A stretch of 64,000 bases of DNA from Dorea sp. 5-2 (GTDB lineage Bacteria; Bacillota; Clostridia; Lachnospirales; Lachnospiraceae). Shown piece after piece: positions 48,794-57,346 of this stretch. The notes beneath the pieces are model-generated. The model was not told the origin of the DNA, did no database searches, and saw nothing but the letters and a program-made list of their open reading frames with translations. Each line of letters begins with the position of its first letter. Positions within the stretch are counted from its first letter, which is position 1. Position numbers and translations under genes: made by a program. The stretch is taken from assembly GCF_000403455.2 (NCBI RefSeq), contig NZ_KE159770.1, positions 4,295 through 68,294 of the forward strand, in the 5' to 3' direction.

Positions 48794-50110
48794 ATGGCAA
48801 AATATAAAATCGTTCACTATCTCAACCAGTTTTTCGGCGGTATCGGCGGAGAGGATAAGGCGGGATTTGAACCGGAGGTAAGAGAAGAAAAGATCGGTCC
48901 GGGACTTGCTGTTTCCGAAGCTCTGGGTGAGGATTATGATATTGCGGCGACCGTGATCTGCGGGGATAATTATTTCGGAGAGAATCTTGACGCGGCTACG
49001 GATACCATCATCGAGATGGTGAAGAGATACGAACCGGACGTATTTGTTGCGGGACCGGCTTTCAACGCCGGACGTTACGGCGTGGCATGCGGCACCATCT
49101 GCAAGGCGGTGGAAGAACGTCTCGGCATTCCGGTCCTGACCGGTATGTATGAGGAGAATCCGGGAGCGGATATGTTCAAGAAGGATGTTATCACCGTTAA
49201 GACCGGGAATTCGGCGGCGACTCTTCGGAAATCTCTGCCTAAGATCGTGAATCTGATCCGGAAGATGGCGGAAGGAGAAGAGATCCTTGGACCGTCCGAG
49301 GAAGGGTATCTGGAGCGTGGTATCCGTGTGAACTACTTCGCCGAAAAGCGGGGCGCGACGCGCGGCATGGACATGCTGATCAAGAAGATGGCGGGCGAGT
49401 CTTTCGAGACGGATCTTCCGATGCCGAAGTTCGACCGTGTGCCTCCGGCGGACGCACTCACGGACATTAAACATGCTAAAATTGCGGTCGTTACCTCCGG
49501 CGGTGTCGTACCGCAGGGGAATCCGGACCATATTGAGTCATCCAATGCGACCAAATACGGTGTGTATTCTATCGAAGGCATGGACAGTATGTCGCCGGAT
49601 GACTTCACGACGATCCACGGCGGATATGACAGACAGTTTGTTATGAAGAATCCGAATCTTGTCGTACCACTTGACGTATTGCGTGAATTGGAGAAGGCGG
49701 GAGAGTTCGGTGAACTGGTGAATTATTTCTGTACGACCACCGGAACGGGAACCGCGACAGGTTCGGCGGCGAAATTCGGGGATTCGATCGGGCAGAAATT
49801 CGTGGAGGATCACGTAGACGGCGTTATCCTCGTCAGTACCTGAGGTACTTGTACACGTTGCGGCGCAACGATGGTAAAGGGTATCGAGAAATACGGTATT
49901 CCGGTCGTACATATGGCGACGGTTGTTCCGATCTCCCGGACGATCGGCGCGAACCGGATCATACCGGGCGTCGGCATCCCGTATCCTTTGGGTGATCCGA
50001 CACAGGGAGAGACAGATTCTAAAAAGATCCGTGAGAGGATGGTGAGAAGAGCGCTGAAGGCCCTCCAGATACCTGTTACGGATCAGACGGTTTTTGATAA
50101 AGATATATAG
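48794..50110 (+). CDS. Glycine/sarcosine/betaine reductase selenoprotein component B, GrdB-like, with in-frame UGA (Sec)
   Basis: 438 aa when the TGA at 49841-49843 is read as selenocysteine; read as a stop it would give only 349 aa. The Sec is residue 350, in the sequence LVST-Sec-GTCTRCGATMVKGI, giving the UxxCxxC motif (Sec350, Cys353, Cys356) known from GrdB, where it is also Sec350. The downstream 88 residues (VVPISRTIGANRIIPGVGIP, then PLGDPTQGETDSKKIRERMV) are the conserved GrdB C-terminus in the same frame, so the readthrough is real. A SECIS-like hairpin follows the UGA. It accepts the carboxymethyl group from component B and passes it to GrdA, which is not encoded here. Starts 20 bp after the GrdE-like gene. 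Confidence 0.92.
49841..49880 (+). promoter_or_regulatory. Selenocysteine UGA and bacterial SECIS-like hairpin
   Basis: The TGA at 49841-49843 is followed by CGTTGC / GCAACG (49856-49861 and 49865-49870), a 6-bp stem with a GGC apex whose tip is about 20 nt after the UGA. Bacterial SECIS elements sit immediately downstream of the UGA with a GG- or GU-containing loop and recruit SelB. SelA, SelB, SelD and tRNA-Sec are not in the window. Confidence 0.65.
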
Positions 50111-50134
50111 TTTGTTTTTGAAAGGAGGGATTCT

Positions 50135-51496
50135 ATGAGTAACAATGGACAAGCTCATTTTAAATCACGTTTTGGATACATTATGGTTGCGGCAGGCGCG
50201 GCGATCGGTTTAGGTAACATATGGAAATTCCCATATCTGGCATACAGAGGAGGCGGCGGTATCTTCCTGATCACCTACATCATCATCATTGTGCTGATGG
50301 CGCATCCTATGGTTGAGATGGAGACAGCCATCGGCCGTTTCGGTAAATCGGATACTGTGTCGGTGTATGAGAAGATCAGCAAGAAATGGGGATTCGTAGG
50401 ATGGATCGCAAATATCTGTACGCTGGGGATCAACATGTTCTATGTAGTAGTAGGCGGATGGGTATTGAAATATGCCGTTCAGTTTATCATAAGCGGTGAT
50501 TTTGGCAAAGACACCAATGTATTCTTCAACGGGTTTATCAGCAAACCGGTGGAACCGATCATCTGGGCGTTCATCGTCATGTTCATCACCTCCTTTCTGC
50601 TGTTGTTTGGTATTACGGAGATCGTAGAGAAGGTAACGTCGGTTATCATGCCGATCTTGTTTGTGATCCTGGTATTCTGCGCAGTCTATGCATGCGCGAC
50701 ACTGCCGAACGCCGTAGACGGACTGAAGTACTACCTTGTCCCGAATTTCAGGCATTTTAATTTTAAGGTATTCGCGGACGCTGTAACGCAGGTATTGTTC
50801 TCTGTCGGGATCGGGTGGGGTATCTTCACGACCCTGGGGGCAAATATCTCAGATTCCAGTAATCTTAAGAGCGATGCTGTTATGGTAAGTGTTATGGATA
50901 CGTTTGCCGCGATCCTGGCAGGTTTCGTTGTGATCCCAACCGCCTTTGGCGCGGGGATGGATGTCACGAAGGGACCGGCGCTGTTATTCGACGTTATGGC
51001 GGAGATCTACGGCAGTCTTCCGGGCGGCAGGCTTATCGGCTCTCTGTTCTTTGTGGGTGTTTTATTTGCCGTATTTTCATCCCTCTTTACGTTCTTTGAG
51101 ATCTCTGTCAAGACCTTTGAAGAGAGGCTTCAGATGGGGCGTCAGAAGGGTGTGATCATAGTTTCGATCATCATATTTATCGGCAATATCCTTGTATCTC
51201 TTGGGTTTGGGCCGTTAGAAGGCTTCAAACTTCCGTGGCCAAGCGTTGCCGGTATTGAGATGTACGGACTGTACGACTGGCTTGACTGCTTCACAGGATA
51301 TGTGCTTCTTCCTCTGGGCTGTCTGCTTACGTGCATTTTCGTCGCAAAGGTATGGGGCTTCGACGCGTATGAGAAGGAGTTGTTCCATGACGGGCGCGAC
51401 GGGAAGCTTAAGAGCTTTGACCGGCTGCTTACCATAGTGGTCATCCCGGTCTTCATGGTTATCGTATTCCTGAATGTATTCGGTTTCCTGGGATGA
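50135..51496 (+). CDS. Sodium-dependent NSS (SLC6-type) transporter
   Basis: 453 aa with about 11-12 transmembrane helices. The N-terminal sodium/substrate-binding motif GAAIGLGNIWKFPYLAYRGG (about 19-38) is diagnostic of neurotransmitter:sodium symporters, whose substrates include glycine, betaine, creatine, taurine and many amino acids. The helix-6 region reads SVGIGWGIFTTLGANIS (about 226-242). AAAGGAGGG precedes the ATG, 24 bp after the selenoprotein, so it is in the same operon. It should import the substrate of the component B reductase. The substrate cannot be identified from sequence. Confidence 0.88.
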   Translation: MSNNGQAHFKSRFGYIMVAAGAAIGLGNIWKFPYLAYRGGGGIFLITYIIIIVLMAHPMVEMETAIGRFGKSDTVSVYEKISKKWGFVGWIANICTLGINMFYVVVGGWVLKYAVQFIISGDFGKDTNVFFNGFISKPVEPIIWAFIVMFITSFLLLFGITEIVEKVTSVIMPILFVILVFCAVYACATLPNAVDGLKYYLVPNFRHFNFKVFADAVTQVLFSVGIGWGIFTTLGANISDSSNLKSDAVMVSVMDTFAAILAGFVVIPTAFGAGMDVTKGPALLFDVMAEIYGSLPGGRLIGSLFFVGVLFAVFSSLFTFFEISVKTFEERLQMGRQKGVIIVSIIIFIGNILVSLGFGPLEGFKLPWPSVAGIEMYGLYDWLDCFTGYVLLPLGCLLTCIFVAKVWGFDAYEKELFHDGRDGKLKSFDRLLTIVVIPVFMVIVFLNVFGFLG

Positions 51497-51530
51497 TCCG
51501 GCGGTCCTAAATATTGGCGGAGCAGATCAT

Positions 51531-51566
51531 AAGGGGTATCTTCTGTAAGGGGATACCTCTTTTTTA
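51531..51566 (+). terminator. Rho-independent terminator of the component B operon
   Basis: AGGGGTATC and GATACCTCT pair with one G-T wobble over a loop of about 12 nt, followed by TTTTTT. It ends the operon grdE-like/grdB-like/NSS transporter. Confidence 0.8.
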
Positions 51567-51685
51567 ATGTTTTATCATGTTTTTTATCCACAATGTCAGA
51601 ATTACAGACGGCGGGATTGATTTTTCCGGTATACATGAATATAATAAGAATGTGATTTGTAGGACAAGCAAAAGAGGTATGGGGT

Positions 51686-53512
51686 ATGGGAAAAATCATC
51701 GGAATAGATCTTGGGACGACGAACAGCCTTGCGGCAGTCTGGCAGGACGGCGAAAGCCGTCTGATACCGAATTCTTTCGGAGAATATCTGACGCCGAGCG
51801 TGGTCAGTATTGATGAAGACGGAAGTGTCTATGTGGGAAAGATCGCGAAAGAACGCCTGATCTCTCATCCGGAGCGGACGGCGGCAAGTTTCAAGCGGTC
51901 CATGGGGATAGAGAAAAGGTATACGCTTGGGGGAAAGTCTTTCAGGCCGGAAGAACTCTCAGCGCTGGTGCTTAAGAAGCTCAAGGAAGATGCACAGCGG
52001 TATCTCGGGGAACCGGTGGAGGAAGCAGTGATCAGTGTACCGGCGTATTTTAATGATATGGCGAGAAAAGCGACGAAGGATGCGGGGGCTCTGGCAGGGC
52101 TCCGTGTGGAGCGGATCATCAACGAACCGTCTGCAGCGGCGTTGGCGTGCCGCAAAGGGAGCGGGAAGGACGCAGGCTTGGGTGAGGAAGACGAGACGAT
52201 CCTGGTATTTGATTTCGGAGGCGGGACATTGGACGTATCGCTGGTAGACTGCTTTGACAACGTGATCGAGATCATATCGGTCAGCGGAGATAATCACCTG
52301 GGCGGCAATGATTTTGACCAGATCATCGCAGAGCAATTCTGCAAAGAGAACGACATGTCCTTTGAGAAGCTTTCCGCAAGGCAAAAGAGCATGATCTTAA
52401 AGAGCGCCGCAGATGTAAAATGCGCGCTGACTGAGAAGGAAGAGACGGTCATGGTGGTGACAGACGGCGACTTCCGGCAAGAGATGAGACTGAGCAATAA
52501 AAAATTGATCCAGATTGCCATGCCGCTATTCCATAAGCTGATGGTTCCCGTCAAAGCGGTATTGAACGATGGGGTAAGAGAGCAGCTTCGTCCGTCAGAA
52601 GTGGTATTGGTGGGCGGTTCCTGTAAAATGCCCTGTGTCCAGCAATATATCCGGCATTTCCTGTCTGCAGGCAAGATGACGGCGGTTAACCCGGATTGTA
52701 TGGTGGCGCTGGGAGTGGGGCTCTATGCCGGGATCAAAGAGAGGAACGAGGAAGTCCGAGACCTGCTTTTAACGGATATCTGTCCGTTTACACTGGGAAC
52801 GGGATTGTTCAATCCGGTGGATCCGAGTCGTTCGACTATGGAGCCTATTATCGAACGCAACAGTGTGCTGCCCTGCAGGAAGGAGAAACGCTTCCAGACG
52901 GTGGGGGATTTTCAGAAAACCGTAAAGGTCGATGTCTATCAGGGCGAGGCATATTATGTGGACGAGAATATCTTTCTGGGAGAACTAATGGTAGGCGTTC
53001 CGATGGCTCTCAAAGGGCAGGAGTCGGTGACTGTCCGCTATACATATGACATTAACGGAATCCTGATCATAGATGTCCGGGTGGATTCCACCGGTGAGGA
53101 GATCCGGCGTGTCATAACGACCGGAACAGATGTGATACCGCAGGATAAGATGGATGAGTATGTAAAGAAATTAGAACAATGGGACTTGTATCCGGCGGAA
53201 CGGGAAGAAAACCAGCTGGTGATCGCCTGGGGAGAACGGCTCTTTGCCCAGGCGACGGGAGAACTGCGGGAAGAGATCGGCAACCGGCTACGGTATTTTC
53301 AGCAACTGCAGGATCAGGACACTTATAAGATCAGAAAGCACAGAAATCATATTCTCGCTTTCTTCAAACATGTGGAACGGATTCTTGCGGTGTATGAGAC
53401 GGCATGGGTGCAGCCGGAAGAGATCGACCATTGGTATGAAGAGAGGACAAAAGACAGCGAGGAGGCAGAGGAGGAATACACAAGGTGGTACGATGGGCAT
53501 TTCACCTCTTAG
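51686..53512 (+). CDS. Hsp70-like (DnaK paralogue) chaperone
   Basis: 608 aa. ATPase domain motifs: IIGIDLGTTNSLAAVWQDGE (phosphate 1), AVISVPAYFNDMARKATKDA, RIINEPSAAALACRKGSG, VFDFGGGTLDVSLVDCFDN (phosphate 2), and VLVGGSCKMPCVQQYIRHFL (adenosine). The substrate-binding domain (about 370-500) has the beta-sandwich opening DICPFTLGTGLFNPVDPSRS. The lid is short and the acidic C-terminal tail of classical DnaK is missing. It is not the housekeeping dnaK, which would sit with grpE and dnaJ. Its partner gene starts inside its last codons. Such paralogues often serve a specific client. Confidence 0.85.
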   Translation: MGKIIGIDLGTTNSLAAVWQDGESRLIPNSFGEYLTPSVVSIDEDGSVYVGKIAKERLISHPERTAASFKRSMGIEKRYTLGGKSFRPEELSALVLKKLKEDAQRYLGEPVEEAVISVPAYFNDMARKATKDAGALAGLRVERIINEPSAAALACRKGSGKDAGLGEEDETILVFDFGGGTLDVSLVDCFDNVIEIISVSGDNHLGGNDFDQIIAEQFCKENDMSFEKLSARQKSMILKSAADVKCALTEKEETVMVVTDGDFRQEMRLSNKKLIQIAMPLFHKLMVPVKAVLNDGVREQLRPSEVVLVGGSCKMPCVQQYIRHFLSAGKMTAVNPDCMVALGVGLYAGIKERNEEVRDLLLTDICPFTLGTGLFNPVDPSRSTMEPIIERNSVLPCRKEKRFQTVGDFQKTVKVDVYQGEAYYVDENIFLGELMVGVPMALKGQESVTVRYTYDINGILIIDVRVDSTGEEIRRVITTGTDVIPQDKMDEYVKKLEQWDLYPAEREENQLVIAWGERLFAQATGELREEIGNRLRYFQQLQDQDTYKIRKHRNHILAFFKHVERILAVYETAWVQPEEIDHWYEERTKDSEEAEEEYTRWYDGHFTS

Positions 53513-55353
53513 GGATAGAGGTAACGAAGGATAAGAAGCTGATCAAGAAGGCGTATGCCGCGAAGGTGAAGTTGTGCCACCCGGAGGAACAGCCGGAAGA
53601 GTGGGCGAGGCTCCATGAAGCATACCAGGCGGCTTTGAAGTATGCGCAGACGCCGGAAGAGTTTCGGGAAGAAAGCCGGGATGTGCGTAGGGGCTGGGAA
53701 GAAAGCGTGTCTGAGCATGCCAGCCTGGAAGATGACGAGGAAGAGGAAGAACCGTCCTATGTGCCGCCGCCGGAAGCCAGGATCTCGCCTGACCCGGAAT
53801 ACGACGAGATGTTTCATGAGGCACAGCAGCGATGGGCGCAGGAGAGCTCGCCGGAAGTCAATATCTCGCCTGACCTGGAATACGACAAGATGTTTCAGGA
53901 GGCACAGCAGCAATGGATGCAGGAGAGCTTGCTTCAGGAGGGCTTGTTTGCAAAACGTGCAATTCTTTATAGAAAGAGGGAGAGAAGGAAGAAGTTGCTC
54001 CTGATCTTTGCGGCGCTTGTCATAGGGTTCCTCATCATCGGCATGGCGGGATTACGGAAAGAACACGCTGTAGAAGACGACGTGAAAGAGATGGCGGCGG
54101 CGTATTTAAATGAGAAATACGGCGGGGCATCTTATTCGACGAAGAACCTTGAGGTAGAAGAAGAAGGGATCATCGGGGATTTTATCAACAAGATGGATTC
54201 TTATGCGATCCGTGCCCGGGAAACCGGCGTCGTGATCGCGTACGCCATGCGGGACGAGCGCGACAAGGAAGGGGAATATGCTTTCTTTGACAACATACAG
54301 GAAGCAGAGATCAGAGAGGGCTTCGAGAATGCGGTGAATACCGCGACCGGTCATGCAGAGGGGCTTTTATTCTGGGATTCTTCTACGACGGATACGACGT
54401 ACGGCGGGATCGGGGACGGATATTTCCATACGAAATACGAAGGAGACTTTATGGATTTTATCGTGCATGAGGCTGCGAGGCGGGCGGATACGCCCACAGG
54501 AGATCCGAAGGTGCTTGCAACAGAGTATCAGTCCATGAACGGGATCTGTGACTATTACCTGCCTGATCCGGCGGTTCAGACGATCGAAGAAAGGCTTAAG
54601 ATGCAAGAGCTTACGGAAGATCCGAAGCTTAAGGAGGCGCTTGATCAGTGTGCCGCAGACTACAAGGTTCAGCTCCGATGCTCCGTGCTTCCGGAGACTT
54701 TATTTGAGAAGAGGATCGCGCAGGCAGAGGAGAACCGATACAATGTTTTTGTATTGAACGACGTCCATGAGACACTTGGCATGCAGCCTGCAATGTCCTT
54801 TCTGATGCTCACGGGATGGTATGTCAGTCTGCCGCCGGAGGATGAAAGGCTGCTTGGGATCGCTAACGGTATGTACATGCAGCCGGTTCTTGCGATGGGT
54901 GACGGGATCAGCGGGACAGAGAGCAGTATCGGGGGACAGGGATTTTCCGGGGATCCGGAATGGATGACGGGAAGCATCGTAAAGACAGAGACCCCGGAAA
55001 CACTGGAGATCACGGAAGAGGAAAGACAGCGGGCAGTAAGCTTCAGGCTTGCCGACGGATACGTGCTTAAGAATAATTATGCCCTGGCGATCCGAAAAGA
55101 CCAATACGGGATCGCGGATACCGGATACAAGGTACTCGTCACGAAGCAGGTGGGGATGGAGATGGATGTGGCGGACAAGCATCTGGAGGCGCCGGCGGGT
55201 ACGACCTATGAAAAGTATGTATGTAATTATCTGGATGCCGGTGCGATCCTGCGGCAGAATGACGTTATAGACGGCGAAGGGTATATCTTCATCGAATATC
55301 AGGCGGCAGAGAATGCAAGCGAGGCAGATATTATAACCGTGATCAACCCATAA
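53485..55353 (+). CDS. Membrane J-domain-like protein with HPE in place of HPD
   Basis: 622 aa from GTG 53485, 10 nt after GGAGG, overlapping the Hsp70-like stop by 28 bases. The first 55 residues look like a J domain (LLGIEVTKDKKLIKKAYAAK, then HPEEQPEEWARLHEAYQAAL); HPE at 32-34 replaces the HPD that stimulates Hsp70 ATPase in classical DnaJ. A 27-residue tandem repeat lies at about 96-149. A single transmembrane helix spans about 170-189 (KLLLIFAALVIGFLIIGMAG). The remaining 430 residues appear extracytoplasmic, with no recognised fold. It probably brings the Hsp70-like protein to the membrane. HPE variants are known in some bacterial J-like proteins; activity is uncertain. Confidence 0.72.
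   Translation: MVRWAFHLLGIEVTKDKKLIKKAYAAKVKLCHPEEQPEEWARLHEAYQAALKYAQTPEEFREESRDVRRGWEESVSEHASLEDDEEEEEPSYVPPPEARISPDPEYDEMFHEAQQRWAQESSPEVNISPDLEYDKMFQEAQQQWMQESLLQEGLFAKRAILYRKRERRKKLLLIFAALVIGFLIIGMAGLRKEHAVEDDVKEMAAAYLNEKYGGASYSTKNLEVEEEGIIGDFINKMDSYAIRARETGVVIAYAMRDERDKEGEYAFFDNIQEAEIREGFENAVNTATGHAEGLLFWDSSTTDTTYGGIGDGYFHTKYEGDFMDFIVHEAARRADTPTGDPKVLATEYQSMNGICDYYLPDPAVQTIEERLKMQELTEDPKLKEALDQCAADYKVQLRCSVLPETLFEKRIAQAEENRYNVFVLNDVHETLGMQPAMSFLMLTGWYVSLPPEDERLLGIANGMYMQPVLAMGDGISGTESSIGGQGFSGDPEWMTGSIVKTETPETLEITEEERQRAVSFRLADGYVLKNNYALAIRKDQYGIADTGYKVLVTKQVGMEMDVADKHLEAPAGTTYEKYVCNYLDAGAILRQNDVIDGEGYIFIEYQAAENASEADIITVINP
53770..53931. repeat. 81-bp (27-codon) tandem repeat inside the J-like gene
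   Basis: Two copies, beginning CCGGAAG at 53770 and 53851. Each encodes a PE-ISPD-EYD-MF-EAQQ-W-QES stretch. Divergence is about a dozen bases, so it is an older duplication kept in frame. It lies in the cytoplasmic linker between the J-like region and the membrane helix. Confidence 0.9.
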
Positions 55354-55363
55354 GGAGAAGACT

Positions 55364-56638
55364 ATGCGTACAATGAAAGAAAAGATGCACACAGGAGAAA
55401 TATACTTACCCGGAGACGAAGAGATCCTGGAAGTACAGTTTCAATGGTTAGACCGTCTTTATGATTATAACATGACACGTCCCACTGAAGGCGGAAAACG
55501 TCAGGCGATGCTCAAGGAGATGTTCGCCGAGATCGGTGAAAACTGCTATATCGAACCTCCGCTTCACGCGAACCAGGGAGGCGCTTTTGTACATTTCGGT
55601 AAGAATATCTATGCGAATTTTAACCTGACGTTGGTGGACGACACACATATCTACGTGGGAGATTATACGATGTTCGGGCCAAATGTCACCCTTGCTACGG
55701 CAGGTCATCCGATCCTTCCTGCATTGCGCGGCGCCTATGGTTATCAATATAATATGCCTGTGCATATCGGAAAGAATTGTTGGCTTGGAGCAGGCGTCGT
55801 CGTGCTGCCGGGCGTTACGATCGGCGACAACACAGTGATCGGCGCGGGGAGTATCGTCACAAAAGACATTCCTTCCGATGTCGTTGCCGTTGGAAATCCA
55901 TGCAGAGTCGTGCGTAAGATCAACGAGCATGACAGAGAATATTATTATAAGGACAGGAAGATCCCGAAGGATATCAAAAGTATTTACGATCAAAGAGTCT
56001 ATGATATCTTTTTCTTCGACCTGGACGGGACTTTGACGGATTCTTCGCCAGGCATTACGAATTCTGTGATCTATGCCTTGAAGAAATTCGGGATCGAAGA
56101 GACGGACCGTACGAAACTCTATCCCTTTATAGGACCGCCGCTTACGGAATCCTTTGCGAGATTCTACGGATTTTCGAAGGAACGCTGTATGGAAGCCGTC
56201 AGATATTACAGAGAGTATTACAGTGACAAAGGGATCTTCCAGAACAGCGTCTATGACGGACTGGAAGATGTGCTAAAGGAATTGAAGAGGCGGGGGAAGA
56301 AGCTGGTAGTGGCGACTTCCAAGCCAGAACCATTTGCACGTCGGATCATAGAACATTTTGACCTGGCACAGTATTTTGATTATGTGGCGGGGATGGAACT
56401 TAACGGCGGACGCGGGACGAAGGAGGATGTGATCCGTTATGCCCTGGATGCATGTAAGGTCACGGATAAAGATAAGGTGCTGATGGTGGGAGACCGGGAG
56501 CATGACGTACTGGGGGCAAAAGGAGCCGGCATTGACTGCCTGGGTATCCTGTACGGTTTCGGTACGTCGGAAGAATTGGAGAGCGCCGGTGCAGATTATA
56601 TCGAAGAAACCGTGGAAGGAATCCTTCGGTTTGCGTGA
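55364..56638 (+). CDS. Maltose-acetyltransferase-like / HAD phosphatase fusion
   Basis: 424 aa. Residues 1-200 are a left-handed beta-helix acetyltransferase of the Maa/LacA type: LHANQGGAFVHFGKNIYANF, ATAGHPILPALRG (catalytic His115), GKNCWLGAGVVVLPGVTIGD and VAVGNPCRVVRKI. From about residue 212 a HAD phosphatase begins: FFFDLDGTLTDSSPG (219-226 is motif I), IGPPLTESF, VATSKPEPFARRII, and VLMVGDREHDVLGAKGAGID, close to phosphoglycolate-phosphatase-like PGP. The two domains are in one continuous reading frame with no stop or frameshift. The combined role might be acetylating and dephosphorylating sugars during detoxification. Follows the J-like gene by 10 bp. Confidence 0.85.
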   Translation: MRTMKEKMHTGEIYLPGDEEILEVQFQWLDRLYDYNMTRPTEGGKRQAMLKEMFAEIGENCYIEPPLHANQGGAFVHFGKNIYANFNLTLVDDTHIYVGDYTMFGPNVTLATAGHPILPALRGAYGYQYNMPVHIGKNCWLGAGVVVLPGVTIGDNTVIGAGSIVTKDIPSDVVAVGNPCRVVRKINEHDREYYYKDRKIPKDIKSIYDQRVYDIFFFDLDGTLTDSSPGITNSVIYALKKFGIEETDRTKLYPFIGPPLTESFARFYGFSKERCMEAVRYYREYYSDKGIFQNSVYDGLEDVLKELKRRGKKLVVATSKPEPFARRIIEHFDLAQYFDYVAGMELNGGRGTKEDVIRYALDACKVTDKDKVLMVGDREHDVLGAKGAGIDCLGILYGFGTSEELESAGADYIEETVEGILRFA

Positions 56639-56671
56639 GAAGACGGCGCCGTAAAATATTGATGATTTTAC

Positions 56672-56700
56672 TTGACAAAAAGAGAAGATATTGTTATGAT
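56672..56700 (+). promoter_or_regulatory. Sigma-A promoter of ilvN
   Basis: TTGACA (56672-56677) and TATGAT (56695-56700) with a 17-bp spacer. The expected transcription start lies in or next to the hairpin that follows (56702-56725). Confidence 0.8.
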
Positions 56701-56701
56701 A

Positions 56702-56725
56702 AAAAACAGAACGCACTCTGTTTTT
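56702..56725 (+). promoter_or_regulatory. 5' leader hairpin before ilvN
   Basis: AAAAACAGA and TCTGTTTTT pair over a 6-nt loop, at the very 5' end of the predicted ilvN transcript. It looks like a terminator but is too near the promoter to act as an attenuator in the usual way; 5'-end stabilisation is an alternative. Confidence 0.4.
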
Positions 56726-56750
56726 GAATAATTTGAGAAAGAGGTGCAGT

Positions 56751-57248
56751 ATGCAAAGAGTTTATTCATTGATCGTCGATAATACGACAGGTGTTTTAAG
56801 CCGGATATCCGGACTTTTCAGCAGACGCGGATACAGTATCGACAGCATTACCGCCGGCGTGACGGCTGATCCGAGATTCACGAGGATCACCATCGTTGCA
56901 TCGGGGGACGAGCTGATCCTGGCACAGATTGAGAAGCAGGTAAGGAAGCTTGAAGACGTGATACAGATCAAGGTATTAAAGCCTGAGGAATCGGTTTACC
57001 GCGAGCTGATCATGATCAAGGTGCGCGCCAATAAGGCGGAACGGTCGGAGATCATCTCTGTGGCGGATATTTTCCGCGCCAAGATCGTAGACGTAGAGAA
57101 TGATTCCCTTATGGTCGAGCTTACCGGCAATCAGTCGAAGCTGGAAGCTTTCCTGAATCTGCTTGACGGATATGAGATCCTGGAGCTGGCAAGGACCGGG
57201 ATCACCGGGCTGTCCCGCGGAAGCAAAGACGTTACATATATTGACTAG
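56751..57248 (+). CDS. ilvN: Acetolactate synthase small (regulatory) subunit
   Basis: 165 aa from ATG 56751. The ACT domain occupies about 1-80 (VYSLIVDNTTGVLSRISGLF, RRGYSIDSITAGVT), followed by the second regulatory domain (RELIMIKVRANKAERSEIIS and TGNQSKLEAFLNLLDGYEIL). It provides valine feedback to the large subunit IlvB, which is not in the window. The gene has its own promoter and is followed by ilvC about 100 bp further on. An AAAACAGA/TCTGTTTT inverted repeat in the ilvN-ilvC gap may stabilise the mRNA. Confidence 0.93.
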   Translation: MQRVYSLIVDNTTGVLSRISGLFSRRGYSIDSITAGVTADPRFTRITIVASGDELILAQIEKQVRKLEDVIQIKVLKPEESVYRELIMIKVRANKAERSEIISVADIFRAKIVDVENDSLMVELTGNQSKLEAFLNLLDGYEILELARTGITGLSRGSKDVTYID

Positions 57249-57346
57249 CGCGTGTAAAACAGAAGATAGAAATAGGATCTGTTTTCTGTTTCACAATATT
57301 AAATTTACGTATTTTTATTTATTTAAAATGTAGGAGGAATGCTAAA

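Noticed and set aside
49841..49843. The TGA as a true stop or a sequencing error that truncates the GrdB-like gene
   Set aside because: The reading frame continues with conserved GrdB residues, the position matches Sec350 and a SECIS-like hairpin follows. Truncation is much less likely.
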